Source: an uncultured Bacilli bacterium (GTDB taxonomy: Bacteria; Bacillota_I; Bacilli_A; RF39; UBA660). Taken from it: DNA of 64,000 nt. The DNA lies in the NCBI GenBank assembly GCA_934154785.1, contig CAKPGL010000003.1, positions 24,556 to 88,555 on the forward strand, in the 5' to 3' direction. Below, in pieces: positions 28,094-36,578 of the stretch (its first letter is position 1; every line of letters begins with the position of its first letter). The position numbers were made by a program, and so were the translations under genes. Under the pieces are notes generated by a model. That model searched no databases and had not been told where the DNA came from. It saw only the letters and a program-made list of their open reading frames with translations.

Positions 28094-28578
28094 CTATTTT
28101 AATTCAATTTCTTTTTCATTGACATATTTATAATCTAGGGAATTATTATTAGTAACAATACATTCCCAATTTCATTTTCTAAATCTCTTCTAGTATTACC
28201 TGCTATACTACCACCACGCTGTGCTACTAAAATATTTTCTTTTAAACCTTTAGGATTTTTCTTTTTAGCTATTTCTCTAGTTGCTAATTCACCTAAATCA
28301 ACAAGAACTACTTCAATATCAACAACATCAGTCATACGATATTTTCCGTCTTGCGCCTTTAACTTCAACCGGTGACAATTTGTCACCGTTTCATTTCCTT
28401 CCTCTTTAAGACTTTGCTTTAATTTATTCCAATATTTTCTTCCATCCTTGCTATCTGAAACAACTCTCACCATATCCACAACACTTATAAAGTGTTTTTC
28501 CTGATTTTCATTCCAAACAGTTCTAATTGTTTCATTATTAAATATTTTATTTACCAAATGCATTCTATTTTGATTCAT
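28094..28578 (-). pseudogene. Phage antirepressor-like protein, frameshifted near the C-terminus
   Basis: From 28578 the protein MNQNRMHLVNKIFNNETIRTVW carries a Bro-N/antirepressor-type core (SVVDMVRVVSDS, RKYWNKLKQSLKEEGNE, AQDGKYRMTDVVDIE, LATREIAKKKNPKG). It stops at 28135 after GNVLLLIIIP. One frame over the natural tail VTNNNSLDYKYVNEKEIELK continues to a TAG at 28094, so a single base was lost near 28158. It is a mobile-element remnant between sporulation genes and an ABC exporter and may still give a nearly full product. Confidence 0.75.
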
Positions 28579-28652
28579 CTCTCAACCTCCAAAAACATTA
28601 TAGTAAACATTTGTTCTTGGACAAGTATTTAATTAAATTTTTATACCAATAT

Positions 28653-28690
28653 AAAAAGAACTAGTATTATAGTATTATAAACCAGTTCTA
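28653..28690 (-). terminator. Terminator of the ABC-2 exporter operon
   Basis: On the minus strand AGAACT and AGTTCT pair around a 20-base loop followed by TTTTTAT, just after the last permease gene. Confidence 0.45.
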
Positions 28691-28718
28691 ATAAAATTTT
28701 ATTTGTTCTAATATTATT

Positions 28719-29495
28719 TTAAGAGCCTGTACTAGCATACCTTTTCATACCAAGTTTAAACAAATATAAACAAGGTATTAAATATATAAACACTATTAAA
28801 GGACTAAAACAATATAATATATTATTACTCTTACCAACAAAGTATAACAATGGATAATAATTAACAAAAGCATAAGGAATAACTACGGTAAAGAATATTA
28901 CAAATCCTTTCTTAAATATACCAATTGGATATTGTGCCATATGTTTTCCACCATCAGTAAAAGTATTTCTTACCTCTAATCCTTGTACAGTGATAAAACA
29001 ATAAGATGCAGCTAATAAAAATATACCAAAGAATATTGTTATTGAACTTAATAACATCAATACTAACGTTATTACCTTATAAATACTCCAATAAATATCT
29101 AAATTAAAAAGTGCTATAAATATTACTATTACAGATTGTAAAATACGCATTAATTTTACTAAATCTATTTCTTCCGCTATAGCTTGAATTAACACATTTC
29201 TAGGTCTTAAAAGTATTCTATCAAAAGTACCTAATATTATTTGTTTGTCGAATTGGTCTATTCCTCTAGCAAATGTTTCATTAAAAGAATAACCAAATTG
29301 TATAATACCAAACGTTAATAATACTTCATATAAAGTAAAACCCTTTATGTTATTGAATTTATCAAATAAAGATAAAATAACAAAATAATAAGAGAAAAAT
29401 ATAAATATTTGTGATATACAAGTTAATATAAATGAAACTTTATATTGTAATGTAGACTTTAAATGATTTTTAAAATACTTGAAATATATAGCCAT
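28719..29495 (-). CDS. ABC-2 type transporter permease (DUF990-like)
   Basis: A 258-residue protein with six membrane segments. RGIDQFDKQIILGTFDRILLRPRNVLIQ in the first cytoplasmic loop is typical of the second permease of DUF990-type ABC-2 exporters, which come as two permeases plus one ATPase. One base separates it from the companion permease. Substrate unknown; family members are linked to drug or lipid export. Confidence 0.85.
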   Translation of the reverse strand: MAIYFKYFKNHLKSTLQYKVSFILTCISQIFIFFSYYFVILSLFDKFNNIKGFTLYEVLLTFGIIQFGYSFNETFARGIDQFDKQIILGTFDRILLRPRNVLIQAIAEEIDLVKLMRILQSVIVIFIALFNLDIYWSIYKVITLVLMLLSSITIFFGIFLLAASYCFITVQGLEVRNTFTDGGKHMAQYPIGIFKKGFVIFFTVVIPYAFVNYYPLLYFVGKSNNILYCFSPLIVFIYLIPCLYLFKLGMKRYASTGS

Positions 29496-29496
29496 T

Positions 29497-30300
29497 TTAA
29501 CCTCCTTGAACTATTGCTTTTTTTAAAGCAATCTTTGATAATATGTATCCTAAAATACCTAGAATAAATAGCCAAACAAGTTGAATAATTATTCCTTTAA
29601 TAGCGATATTTGTAGATATATTAGATACATATATTCGAAATGGTAAATCGCTTACATATCTAAACGGTAAAAAATCGGCTATTTTTAGTAAAAAGTTAGG
29701 AAAAAATGGTAATGGTACTGTCAACCCAGAAAAGATATCCGCTATACAGAAAAATATACCTACTATACCTTTTTCATCTAAAGTAAACATTGTAATAATA
29801 TGAAACAAGTTTACTATACAAGTAACAAGTAAAACTCCAATAATTAAAGTTATCAAAAATAAAATAAATGTTACTCCACTAGCTGGTAATGACAAATTAA
29901 ATGGAGCAGGCAATAAAAACACAATTATAAATGCTGGAACACATCTAAGTAGTGTTTGTGATAATCTACTAGATAATATCTTGGTATACCACATAAAATA
30001 TAATTCTTGTGGGCGACAAAATTCATAAGATATATTACCATTTTTAATCATACTTAATATATCTTTATCTTTATACCAAATACATATTAACGCAAATAAA
30101 CATTGATTTAACCATAAGTAACTAACTAGTTGATTAAATTCCATAGGAGCATTACTACTACCTGATTCGTAAAATGCTAAATATACCATAATAAATATTA
30201 AACCAAAAAATATCTGAGTAACAATACCTGCTAAAGCAGAGATACGGTATTGTAAGCCTGTTATAAATCGTAATTTAAAATAAGATAAATAAGCTGTCAT
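29497..30300 (-). CDS. ABC-2 type transporter permease, first subunit
   Basis: A 267-residue protein with six membrane segments, beginning YLSYFKLRFITGLQYR like its neighbour, and IKNGNISYEFCRPQELYFMWY in the corresponding loop. It pairs with the 258-residue permease to form the channel. The start overlaps the stop of the ATPase gene by 4 bases. Confidence 0.85.
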   Translation of the reverse strand: MTAYLSYFKLRFITGLQYRISALAGIVTQIFFGLIFIMVYLAFYESGSSNAPMEFNQLVSYLWLNQCLFALICIWYKDKDILSMIKNGNISYEFCRPQELYFMWYTKILSSRLSQTLLRCVPAFIIVFLLPAPFNLSLPASGVTFILFLITLIIGVLLVTCIVNLFHIITMFTLDEKGIVGIFFCIADIFSGLTVPLPFFPNFLLKIADFLPFRYVSDLPFRIYVSNISTNIAIKGIIIQLVWLFILGILGYILSKIALKKAIVQGG

Positions 30301-31280
30301 AAATTAAAATCCTCGTATAGTTTTACAATGATATTATCTAGATTTTCACTATCAATATCAATGTCATCAATCGAAGTGTTTTCAGATATTATATTTAAAA
30401 ATTCTGATACTTCTAATTTATTAGTATCTATTACGAATTTATAACCATCATTAACTTTTTTATGCTCTATTATACCTTCTATATTAGTATCAATTTTATC
30501 ATTGGTAACAATATGAATATATTTATTTATATCATAACGTCTTTTTAATTTAGTAAGTAATCCATCATATAAGACTTTACCTTTACCAATTAAAATTACT
30601 CTTTTAGCGAGAGTTTCAATATCTGTCATATCGTGTGTAGTTAAAATAACTGTTACATTTCTTTCCTTATTAATTTTTTTAATAAAGTCACGAACAATAT
30701 TTTTAGATACAGCATCCAAACCAATAGTTGGCTCATCTAAAAATAATATTTCTGGATTATGTAATAATGACGCCGCTATTTCACAACGCATTCTTTGACC
30801 TAAACTAAGTTGTCTTACCGGGACTTGAACTATGTCTTCAATTCTAAGAAGTTTAATAAGTTCATCACGATTTTTATAATACTTTTGTTTATCTAGTTTA
30901 TAAATATCAGCAAGTAAATCAAATGTATCTAATGCGGGAATATCCCACCAAAGTTGGCTACGTTGTCCAAATACAACACCTATTTTAGAAACATACTCTT
31001 TTCTTGATTTCCAAGGTGTAATACCACCTATGGTACAACTACCGGAGGTAGGGACTAAAATACCTGTTAAGATTTTTATAGTAGTAGATTTCCCAGCTCC
31101 ATTTGGACCTATATATCCTACTATTTCACCTTTGTTTATAGAAAAAGATATATCGTCAATAGCGTGTATTACTTTATAATCTCTTTTTACAAACGATTTT
31201 AGTGCTTCCTTTACTCCACTTTTGCGAATTGGAACCTTGAACTCTTTTTTTAAGTTCTTAACTGTAATGTATGACGTCAT
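30297..31280 (-). CDS. ABC transporter ATP-binding protein of the ABC-2 exporter
   Basis: A 327-residue ATPase with Walker A GPNGAGKST, Q-loop GVVFGQRSQLWWD, signature LSLGQRMRCEIA, Walker B ILFLDEP and H-loop LTTHD. The FGQRSQLWWD and a C-terminal extension of about 90 residues are typical of the ATPases of DUF990-type exporters. ATG at 31280 follows AAGGGAGTGAT; the extra upstream codons contain that site. Confidence 0.92.
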   Translation of the reverse strand: MTSYITVKNLKKEFKVPIRKSGVKEALKSFVKRDYKVIHAIDDISFSINKGEIVGYIGPNGAGKSTTIKILTGILVPTSGSCTIGGITPWKSRKEYVSKIGVVFGQRSQLWWDIPALDTFDLLADIYKLDKQKYYKNRDELIKLLRIEDIVQVPVRQLSLGQRMRCEIAASLLHNPEILFLDEPTIGLDAVSKNIVRDFIKKINKERNVTVILTTHDMTDIETLAKRVILIGKGKVLYDGLLTKLKRRYDINKYIHIVTNDKIDTNIEGIIEHKKVNDGYKFVIDTNKLEVSEFLNIISENTSIDDIDIDSENLDNIIVKLYEDFNL

Positions 31281-31307
31281 TTTATCACTCCCTTCAATAT
31301 AACGCAA

Positions 31308-31335
31308 AAAACCACATATTTAAAATATGCAGTAC
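31308..31335 (-). terminator. Possible terminator after the lipoprotein gene
   Basis: On the minus strand CATATTTTAAATATG is a near-perfect palindrome followed by TGGTTTTTTG, lying between the lipoprotein gene and the ABC operon. Confidence 0.4.
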
Positions 31336-31432
31336 ATCAAGTTGTATAAATATATAGATTTTTTTGCAAAACGTCAAAACAATTATATAATGGAATATTT
31401 ATTTTAGCAATACTTTTTTATAACTTTTTCTA

Positions 31433-31972
31433 TTAATATTGATAAATTCCTAAAATTTTATCTTCTGTTTCTTCATCTAAATTATTTAAATGCCATTTTT
31501 CATCAATTCTAGTTAATTTTAAATCTAATGTATAAGTTACTTTATCTTTTGCTTTTTTTAATTCTTTAATTACATAGTTAGAATACTTTGTAGAGTCATA
31601 TTTACCACTATCATCTTGAAATTCTGTAGGATGTTCATTTTTATAAGCCTCTGCTTCATTTAATACTTTTCTATAATCAGTTACTGTAATTTCTGTAGTA
31701 ACAGTAGCTTCATCGCCTTCCATTACCTCATCTTTTATTTTATAAGTTAAATTTTTATACTGATTTTTAATTACCTCACGATATTCTTCTCTAGCAGTAG
31801 TATCAAATGCTTCTTCTTCTGAAATAACTCTATCTAAATCTTTTATAACATCAGAATCTAAAGTTTGATATTTATTAAAAAATGTTTCTACCTGTTTTTT
31901 AGGGGTATTATTTACATCTGTACAACCACTTAATAAAATTAAACTAATTATTGTAAATATAATTTTTTTCAT
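31433..31972 (-). CDS. Lipoprotein of unknown function
   Basis: A 179-residue secreted lipoprotein with signal peptide and lipobox ILLSGCTDVNN. The mature part has repeated helical and beta stretches (VMEGDEATVTTEITVTDYRKVLNEAEAY and VTYTLDLKLTRIDEKWHLNNLD), resembling the NTF2-like/DUF4878 fold of small extracellular lipoproteins. ATG at 31972 follows GAGGAGG by seven bases. Monocistronic. Confidence 0.7.
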   Translation of the reverse strand: MKKIIFTIISLILLSGCTDVNNTPKKQVETFFNKYQTLDSDVIKDLDRVISEEEAFDTTAREEYREVIKNQYKNLTYKIKDEVMEGDEATVTTEITVTDYRKVLNEAEAYKNEHPTEFQDDSGKYDSTKYSNYVIKELKKAKDKVTYTLDLKLTRIDEKWHLNNLDEETEDKILGIYQY

Positions 31973-32017
31973 ATATTTCCTCCTCATTAATATTTTTGCC
32001 ATAATTTTATTTTATAT

Positions 32018-32047
32018 ACAAAAAAACTGCTTTATGCAAGCAGTTAA
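32018..32047 (-). terminator. Terminator of tRNA-Leu(CAA)
   Basis: On the minus strand AACTGCTTGCATAAAGCAGTT is followed by TTTTT, downstream of the tRNA gene. Confidence 0.7.
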
Positions 32048-32096
32048 AATCTTTATTAATTTTTAAATAAAAAAAATACTAAATTTAAAATTATTA

Positions 32097-32182
32097 TGGT
32101 GCACGTGAAGGGACTTGAACCCCCACGAAGTCGCCTTCAGCAGATTTTGAGTCTGCCGCGTCTACCATTCCGCCACACGTGC
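32097..32182 (-). tRNA. tRNA-Leu (anticodon CAA)
   Basis: The minus strand folds as a type II tRNA with acceptor GCACGTG/CACGTGC, encoded CCA, a long variable arm and anticodon loop CTCAAAA giving CAA. Confidence 0.95.
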
Positions 32183-32292
32183 CTAAATACATTATATCAT
32201 ATTAATTAGTATTTTAAACAAAAAAAGAATTTATTTTATATATTTTAGTGAAAATAAACAAACTATGACATTCTAATTTTGTCTAATATATG

Positions 32293-32859
32293 CTATAAAT
32301 TCTCCTCTTTATACTTAGAATCATATAAATTAATGTTGTCTAAATCTAAGTTGTCTACTAAATTTAGTTTTGGTAAATCTGACTTAGAAGTTAAACCAAA
32401 ATAATCTAAAAATCTATCTGTGGTTCCATATAGTGTTGGTCTACCTGGTAAATCTGATTTACCAACTTCTTTAATCAATTCTTTTAAAACTAATTTTCTA
32501 ACACCGTAACTACTATTAACCCCGCGAATAGCATCTATTGCAGTACGCGTTATTGGCTCATTGTACGCTATAATAGCAAGAATTTCTAAAGCTGACTGAC
32601 TAAGTGCTGTATCTTCTTGGGTGTCTATTAATCTTTGAATATATTCTTTGTTTTCTTTTTTAGTTACAAATTTATATTTATTTCCAAATTGCTCTAAAAC
32701 TATCCCATGATTACCTTTATCAAACTCTTGTTTTATTTCGTCTAATATTTTTAAGGCTGTGGATTCATCAATTTCCAAAATATCTAAAATATTTTTTAAT
32801 TCTAAGCCATCATCACCTACTACAAAAAGTAAACTTTCTAATTTACTATTTAAATTCAT
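32293..32859 (-). CDS. scpB: Segregation and condensation protein B
   Basis: A 188-residue protein with two winged-helix domains and the ScpB signature segments LSQSALEILAIIAYNEPITR and GRPTLYGTTDRFLDYFGL. It binds ScpA and Smc in the bacterial condensin. The ATG at 32859 overlaps the end of scpA region; a GTG 9 bases upstream is the alternative. Confidence 0.93.
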   Translation of the reverse strand: MNLNSKLESLLFVVGDDGLELKNILDILEIDESTALKILDEIKQEFDKGNHGIVLEQFGNKYKFVTKKENKEYIQRLIDTQEDTALSQSALEILAIIAYNEPITRTAIDAIRGVNSSYGVRKLVLKELIKEVGKSDLPGRPTLYGTTDRFLDYFGLTSKSDLPKLNLVDNLDLDNINLYDSKYKEENL

Positions 32860-32860
32860 T

Positions 32861-33586
32861 CTAATCACATCCTACTAATGATAAATATATTTTTTGAAAA
32901 TTGTTATCTTGTTTTATTAATAATTCTTGCTTTTTAGCCAAATCTAAAATAGACAAAAATGTTATAACAATATAGTCTTTATTATAATACTCAAATAGTT
33001 CTTCAAATTCTATTTTCTTTTTTTGTTTTAAAATACTTCTTATTTCTCTGTTTCTAGTATTAAGAGAATACTCTTTAGTGGCAACTTTCGTATTTAAAGG
33101 CTTTTCAAGTTCTTTTCTTTTCATAAAATTCTGAAATGCTAATAATAACTCATCAATATTACCACCATTTATATTGACAATCATATTTTCTTTGTATTCA
33201 TTTAAATTAGATGGCTCTTTTGAAAAAAGTTCTCTGCGTTCCTCTTCTAGTTCTCTAAAAGAAGAAGTCACATCTTTATATTGTTTATATTCAAGTAATT
33301 TTTCAATTAATTTTTGTCTTGGATCTTCCTCTTCTATTTCATCATCTTCTATTTTAGAATGCGGTAATAACATGTTGGATTTTATCTCTAATAACTCGGC
33401 TGCCATTACTAAATATTCACTAGCAATATTTAAATTTAATTCTTCCATTTCATTTATAAAATCTATATATTGATTAGTTATATCTACTACATTGATGTCA
33501 TAAATATCAATATTAGCTTTTTTTATTAAATGTAGTAAAAGATCCAAAGGACCAGCAAAATCATTTATAATCACTTTACATTCCAT
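32861..33586 (-). CDS. scpA: Segregation and condensation protein A (kleisin)
   Basis: A 241-residue kleisin with the N-terminal signature DFAGPLDLLLHLIKKANIDIYDI, the YLVMAAELLEIKSNMLLP segment and a C-terminal winged helix. It links Smc heads with ScpB during chromosome segregation. As in Bacillus, scpA-scpB lie upstream of the dacB-spmAB-rluB group, here separated by about 4.3 kb of other genes. Confidence 0.93.
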   Translation of the reverse strand: MECKVIINDFAGPLDLLLHLIKKANIDIYDINVVDITNQYIDFINEMEELNLNIASEYLVMAAELLEIKSNMLLPHSKIEDDEIEEEDPRQKLIEKLLEYKQYKDVTSSFRELEEERRELFSKEPSNLNEYKENMIVNINGGNIDELLLAFQNFMKRKELEKPLNTKVATKEYSLNTRNREIRSILKQKKKIEFEELFEYYNKDYIVITFLSILDLAKKQELLIKQDNNFQKIYLSLVGCD

Positions 33587-33677
33587 ACAATCACCTTTAA
33601 GTATAAGAATATTATATCATTTATGCAGTAAGTTTTAAAATAATTTTTACAATTTTTATATTTTTTAATTAAAATTG

Positions 33678-33707
33678 TTGACAGAAACAATAAATATATG
33701 ATATATT
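33678..33707 (+). promoter_or_regulatory. Promoter of tRNA-Ala
   Basis: TTGACA and TATATT separated by 18 bases, twelve bases before the tRNA. Confidence 0.7.
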
Positions 33708-33718
33708 AAATAGGCAAT

Positions 33719-33795
33719 GGGGGATTAGCTCAGCTGGCTAGAGCACCTGCCCTGCACGCAGGGGGTCAAGGGTTCGAATCCCTTATCCTCCACCA
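33719..33795 (+). tRNA. tRNA-Ala (anticodon TGC) with C at position 33
   Basis: Cloverleaf with acceptor GGGGGAT/ATCCTCC, encoded CCA, T-loop GTTCGAATC and anticodon stem CCTGC/GCAGG. The seven-base loop is CCTGCAC, so the anticodon is TGC but the normally invariant U33 is C. A G3:U70-type wobble pair is present in the acceptor, the alanine identity element. Confidence 0.93.
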
Positions 33796-33805
33796 TTGTG
33801 ATTAC

Positions 33806-33830
33806 AAAAGAACTCAAATGAGTTCTTTTT
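33806..33830 (+). terminator. Terminator of tRNA-Ala
   Basis: AAGAACTCA-AA-TGAGTTCTT followed by TTTT just behind the tRNA; the A-tract on the other side makes it bidirectional for the next gene. Confidence 0.75.
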
Positions 33831-33838
33831 TCTTATAT

Positions 33839-34483
33839 CTAATGGTGGAGTTTAATTTTATAAACTTTCGCAGGGGAAGCATTTTTTTGTAATGACGAAG
33901 AACTTTTAAGATTTTCTATATTTTCTTCAATTAATTTTAAATCTTTTAAAGAATAATTATCTAATGTATTAATGTTAGGTAAATATTCTTTTTTTAATCC
34001 TTTAAGTAAGCTAATAGAATATTTAGATTTTCCAAATCTATTAATATCATCCATTATTTTTAAATATATATTATATTTAAAATATTCCTCTTGTTTTAGT
34101 TTATCTATTTTATTTTGTACAATATCCATAGTCATTACAGTAACACTACCATAAACACAAGAACGTAAAATATCTTTATCACACTGTTCTTTAACTAAAT
34201 AACATAAAAATGTAGAAACAGTTATTGCATATATTTCTAAAAATAAGCGATAAGCATTATCAAACATATAAAAGCCACTATATTCATGTAATAAGGGAAA
34301 ACCTTGTTTATCTCTTAATATAGCCTGTTCAATCATTTTAGAAATTACAATATTTTCGTTTTCCACAGTATAATCAGTGATATACTTCTTACCATTTAAA
34401 AATGTTACTATTAATTTGTTATTTTGTATCTTATATTCTTTAATTAATTTATCCAGATTCGCTCCAATATAACCATAATTCAT
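33839..34483 (-). CDS. Uncharacterised 214-residue protein downstream of the pilus operon
   Basis: No family recognised. The protein has no signal peptide; a moderately hydrophobic segment (AITVSTFLCYLVKEQ) lies in the middle and the rest is helical and Lys/Asp/Asn-rich. The ATG follows AGGAGGA. It is separated from the last pilin gene by a terminator, so it is probably its own unit. Confidence 0.55.
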   Translation of the reverse strand: MNYGYIGANLDKLIKEYKIQNNKLIVTFLNGKKYITDYTVENENIVISKMIEQAILRDKQGFPLLHEYSGFYMFDNAYRLFLEIYAITVSTFLCYLVKEQCDKDILRSCVYGSVTVMTMDIVQNKIDKLKQEEYFKYNIYLKIMDDINRFGKSKYSISLLKGLKKEYLPNINTLDNYSLKDLKLIEENIENLKSSSSLQKNASPAKVYKIKLHH

Positions 34484-34550
34484 AATGTTCCTCCTAACAA
34501 TAAGTATATGGTAGCATACTTAATTGTTAAAAGTCAAAGATATTATAAAT

Positions 34551-34580
34551 AAAAAAATTATGATTTTAACCATAATTTTA
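34551..34580 (-). terminator. Terminator at the end of the Tad pilus operon
   Basis: On the minus strand AAAATTATG-GTTAAAAT-CATAATTTT followed by TTTAT, about 20 bases after the last pseudopilin gene. Confidence 0.65.
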
Positions 34581-34598
34581 TAAAAACACTATTTATCT

Positions 34599-35027
34599 TT
34601 ATTTATAGAATATTTTTGTCTCGCCTTTTACAGGCACTTGTATAGCACTAACCAATGGCAAATCCAAGTATGCAAATGCTACAACTTTGTAATAATAACC
34701 ACCTTTAGAAGTATTTGATTCCATTTTAAATACGCAATAATGATATGCAGAACTTGGATTTACTAATGTTTCAGACGAACCATATCTTTCACATTTAGTA
34801 TTATCCATATAATTATTAGTTTTATAACCTATTTCCCTAAATACAGTAGTCAAAGATGCATCCACATCAGCATCATATGTTTCCACTTTTTCTATTTCAT
34901 CAATAATTCTATTTTTAACACGATATGCTTTAGTATATACAATAGATGAAATAATAATAAGTAAAACTATAGACATAAACGTAACTATAATATTTAAAAC
35001 TAATGTATTACCTATTGCAGCTTTCAT
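34599..35027 (-). CDS. TadE-like minor pseudopilin
   Basis: A 142-residue protein with a short N-terminus (MKAAIGNT) directly followed by one membrane segment (residues 9-34) and an extracellular domain with two Cys. The second half is related to its neighbour: AFAYLDLPLVSAIQVPVKGETKIF against MLFDLPLVNMLRIPVYNTTEKIY. This layout fits TadE/TadF-type minor pilins. Last gene of the pilus operon. Confidence 0.65.
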   Translation of the reverse strand: MKAAIGNTLVLNIIVTFMSIVLLIIISSIVYTKAYRVKNRIIDEIEKVETYDADVDASLTTVFREIGYKTNNYMDNTKCERYGSSETLVNPSSAYHYCVFKMESNTSKGGYYYKVVAFAYLDLPLVSAIQVPVKGETKIFYK

Positions 35028-35041
35028 AATTTACGTCACCT

Positions 35042-35449
35042 CTAATTAAACTTATATATTTTTTCAGTAGTATTATATACTGGGATTCTTAGCATGTTTA
35101 CCAATGGCAAATCAAATAGCATATAAGTAGTTATACCATAAGAATAATAATCGCCACTATCTATTTCATAAATGCATATACCTTTGATATCTGTTTCTAC
35201 TACTACACCAGTACTACGTTCTTTACACGTAATATTAGGTTGTTGATAACCAAACGCACTGATAAGTCTGTTTATTTCATTTACAGATTTTTCATTATAT
35301 CCTTCTGCATCCTCAATAGCATCAGCAATTTTACTATTAATTCTATATGCTTTAGTATAACTAATTGTAACCATTACAACAGAAAAAGAGACAAAAATGA
35401 AAACTAGCATCATATTTAATAAATATGTATAACTTATACTCTCTTTCAT
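35042..35449 (-). CDS. TadE-like minor pseudopilin, paralogue
   Basis: A 135-residue protein with N-terminal membrane segment (residues 9-33, followed by YTKAYRINSKIADAIEDAEGY) and an extracellular region with two Cys and a DLPLVNMLRIPVY end. YTKAYRxxxxI is shared with the following gene, so the two arose by duplication. Start has AAAGGAG upstream. Confidence 0.65.
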   Translation of the reverse strand: MKESISYTYLLNMMLVFIFVSFSVVMVTISYTKAYRINSKIADAIEDAEGYNEKSVNEINRLISAFGYQQPNITCKERSTGVVVETDIKGICIYEIDSGDYYSYGITTYMLFDLPLVNMLRIPVYNTTEKIYKFN

Positions 35450-35492
35450 ACTTTATCTCCTTTTATTAAAAACTTATTTATATCATCTAAAC

Positions 35493-35711
35493 TTATTCTG
35501 TTTTACAATTGTCTTTGTAGTTCTCAATTGTAGCACCATCTTTATCTACGCAAGAGCCACCTTTCATTTCTCCACCCATAGATGCACAACATGCATTATT
35601 TTGAACGTTATTTATAACCATTCTAACGATAGGAACAGCTACAACCGCAACAACAGCTATGATAGCTATAGTAATACCAGTCATACTTGCTTCTCCTGTA
35701 GCTTCTTTCAT
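35493..35711 (-). CDS. Flp-type major pilin
   Basis: A 72-residue small protein with MKEATGEASMTGITIAIIAVVAVVAVPIV, i.e. short polar leader then one hydrophobic helix, as in Flp/type IVb pilins, and a C-terminal domain with four Cys (two adjacent) that may form disulfides. It lies behind tadC and before two minor pilins, which is the expected pilin position. A prepilin peptidase is not seen in this window. Confidence 0.7.
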   Translation of the reverse strand: MKEATGEASMTGITIAIIAVVAVVAVPIVRMVINNVQNNACCASMGGEMKGGSCVDKDGATIENYKDNCKTE

Positions 35712-35780
35712 TTATATTCACCACCCCTCGGTATTTTAACAATTTAATTGTAACATAATTAATGATAATTTTCAATATAG

Positions 35781-36578
35781 TTAAATATTTAAGTTAGACA
35801 TCATAGCGACTAATAAAATAACTATAATACCCATTCCTGTTACGGTTAACATTAACATAGTCTTTTTTTCCATCTTATCAAGACGATCTTGATATTTTTG
35901 GGCACGAGATTGATTCTGTAAAGTAGAAATATTTTTAGATAACATAATTAATTGTTCTTCTTTTTCTTCCTGTGAACCCAAACTCAAACGATATAATAAA
36001 CGCATCATACGCATAGAGTCTTTAACAGGATATTCTCTTGCAAAATCCATATAAGGTTCTACAGTAGAATCACCAGCATCTATTTTTTCAACTAATTTTA
36101 TTAAACCATCTTTAAATATTTCTGGCGCTGTAGCAATAGACTTACTTAACGCTACTGGTACAGTATAATGTTGAATTAATATTTCAAGACTCTTTAAATA
36201 GTATGGTAATAATAAATTTATCTTATACAAATGCCTCTTATAAAAACTTTTTAATTTAATATAAGGTTCTTTAAATATAACATACGCTATAACTAAAGAT
36301 AAAACTATATATAAGAAATTTATTTTATTTATAAAAAGAATAATAGCCGCCGCTAAAGCAATAAAAGCATTTCTTAAACGAATCTCGTATAATTTATTAG
36401 TATCTATATCTGGTCCATATTTAAGCTTTAATAAAAACTCATAATCATCTTCTAATAAAAAGCTAAAATAAGGTTTTACTTCTGTGATAAATCTTTTAGA
36501 ATCTAATCTTCTATTTACAAGTAAAATAACAATAATAATAACTGCTATAAAAATAAATATTAATGAAGTATTATTCAT
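35781..36578 (-). CDS. tadC: TadC-like pilus assembly membrane protein (T2SSF domain)
   Basis: A 265-residue membrane protein with two N-terminal segments, the cytoplasmic T2SSF-type helical region (LPYYLKSLEILIQHYTVPVALSKSI, EIFKDGLIKLVEKI) and one C-terminal segment. It forms the inner-membrane platform with TadB. It shares one base with the end of tadB. Symbol given by position and fold. Confidence 0.75.
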   Translation of the reverse strand: MNNTSLIFIFIAVIIIVILLVNRRLDSKRFITEVKPYFSFLLEDDYEFLLKLKYGPDIDTNKLYEIRLRNAFIALAAAIILFINKINFLYIVLSLVIAYVIFKEPYIKLKSFYKRHLYKINLLLPYYLKSLEILIQHYTVPVALSKSIATAPEIFKDGLIKLVEKIDAGDSTVEPYMDFAREYPVKDSMRMMRLLYRLSLGSQEEKEEQLIMLSKNISTLQNQSRAQKYQDRLDKMEKKTMLMLTVTGMGIIVILLVAMMSNLNI

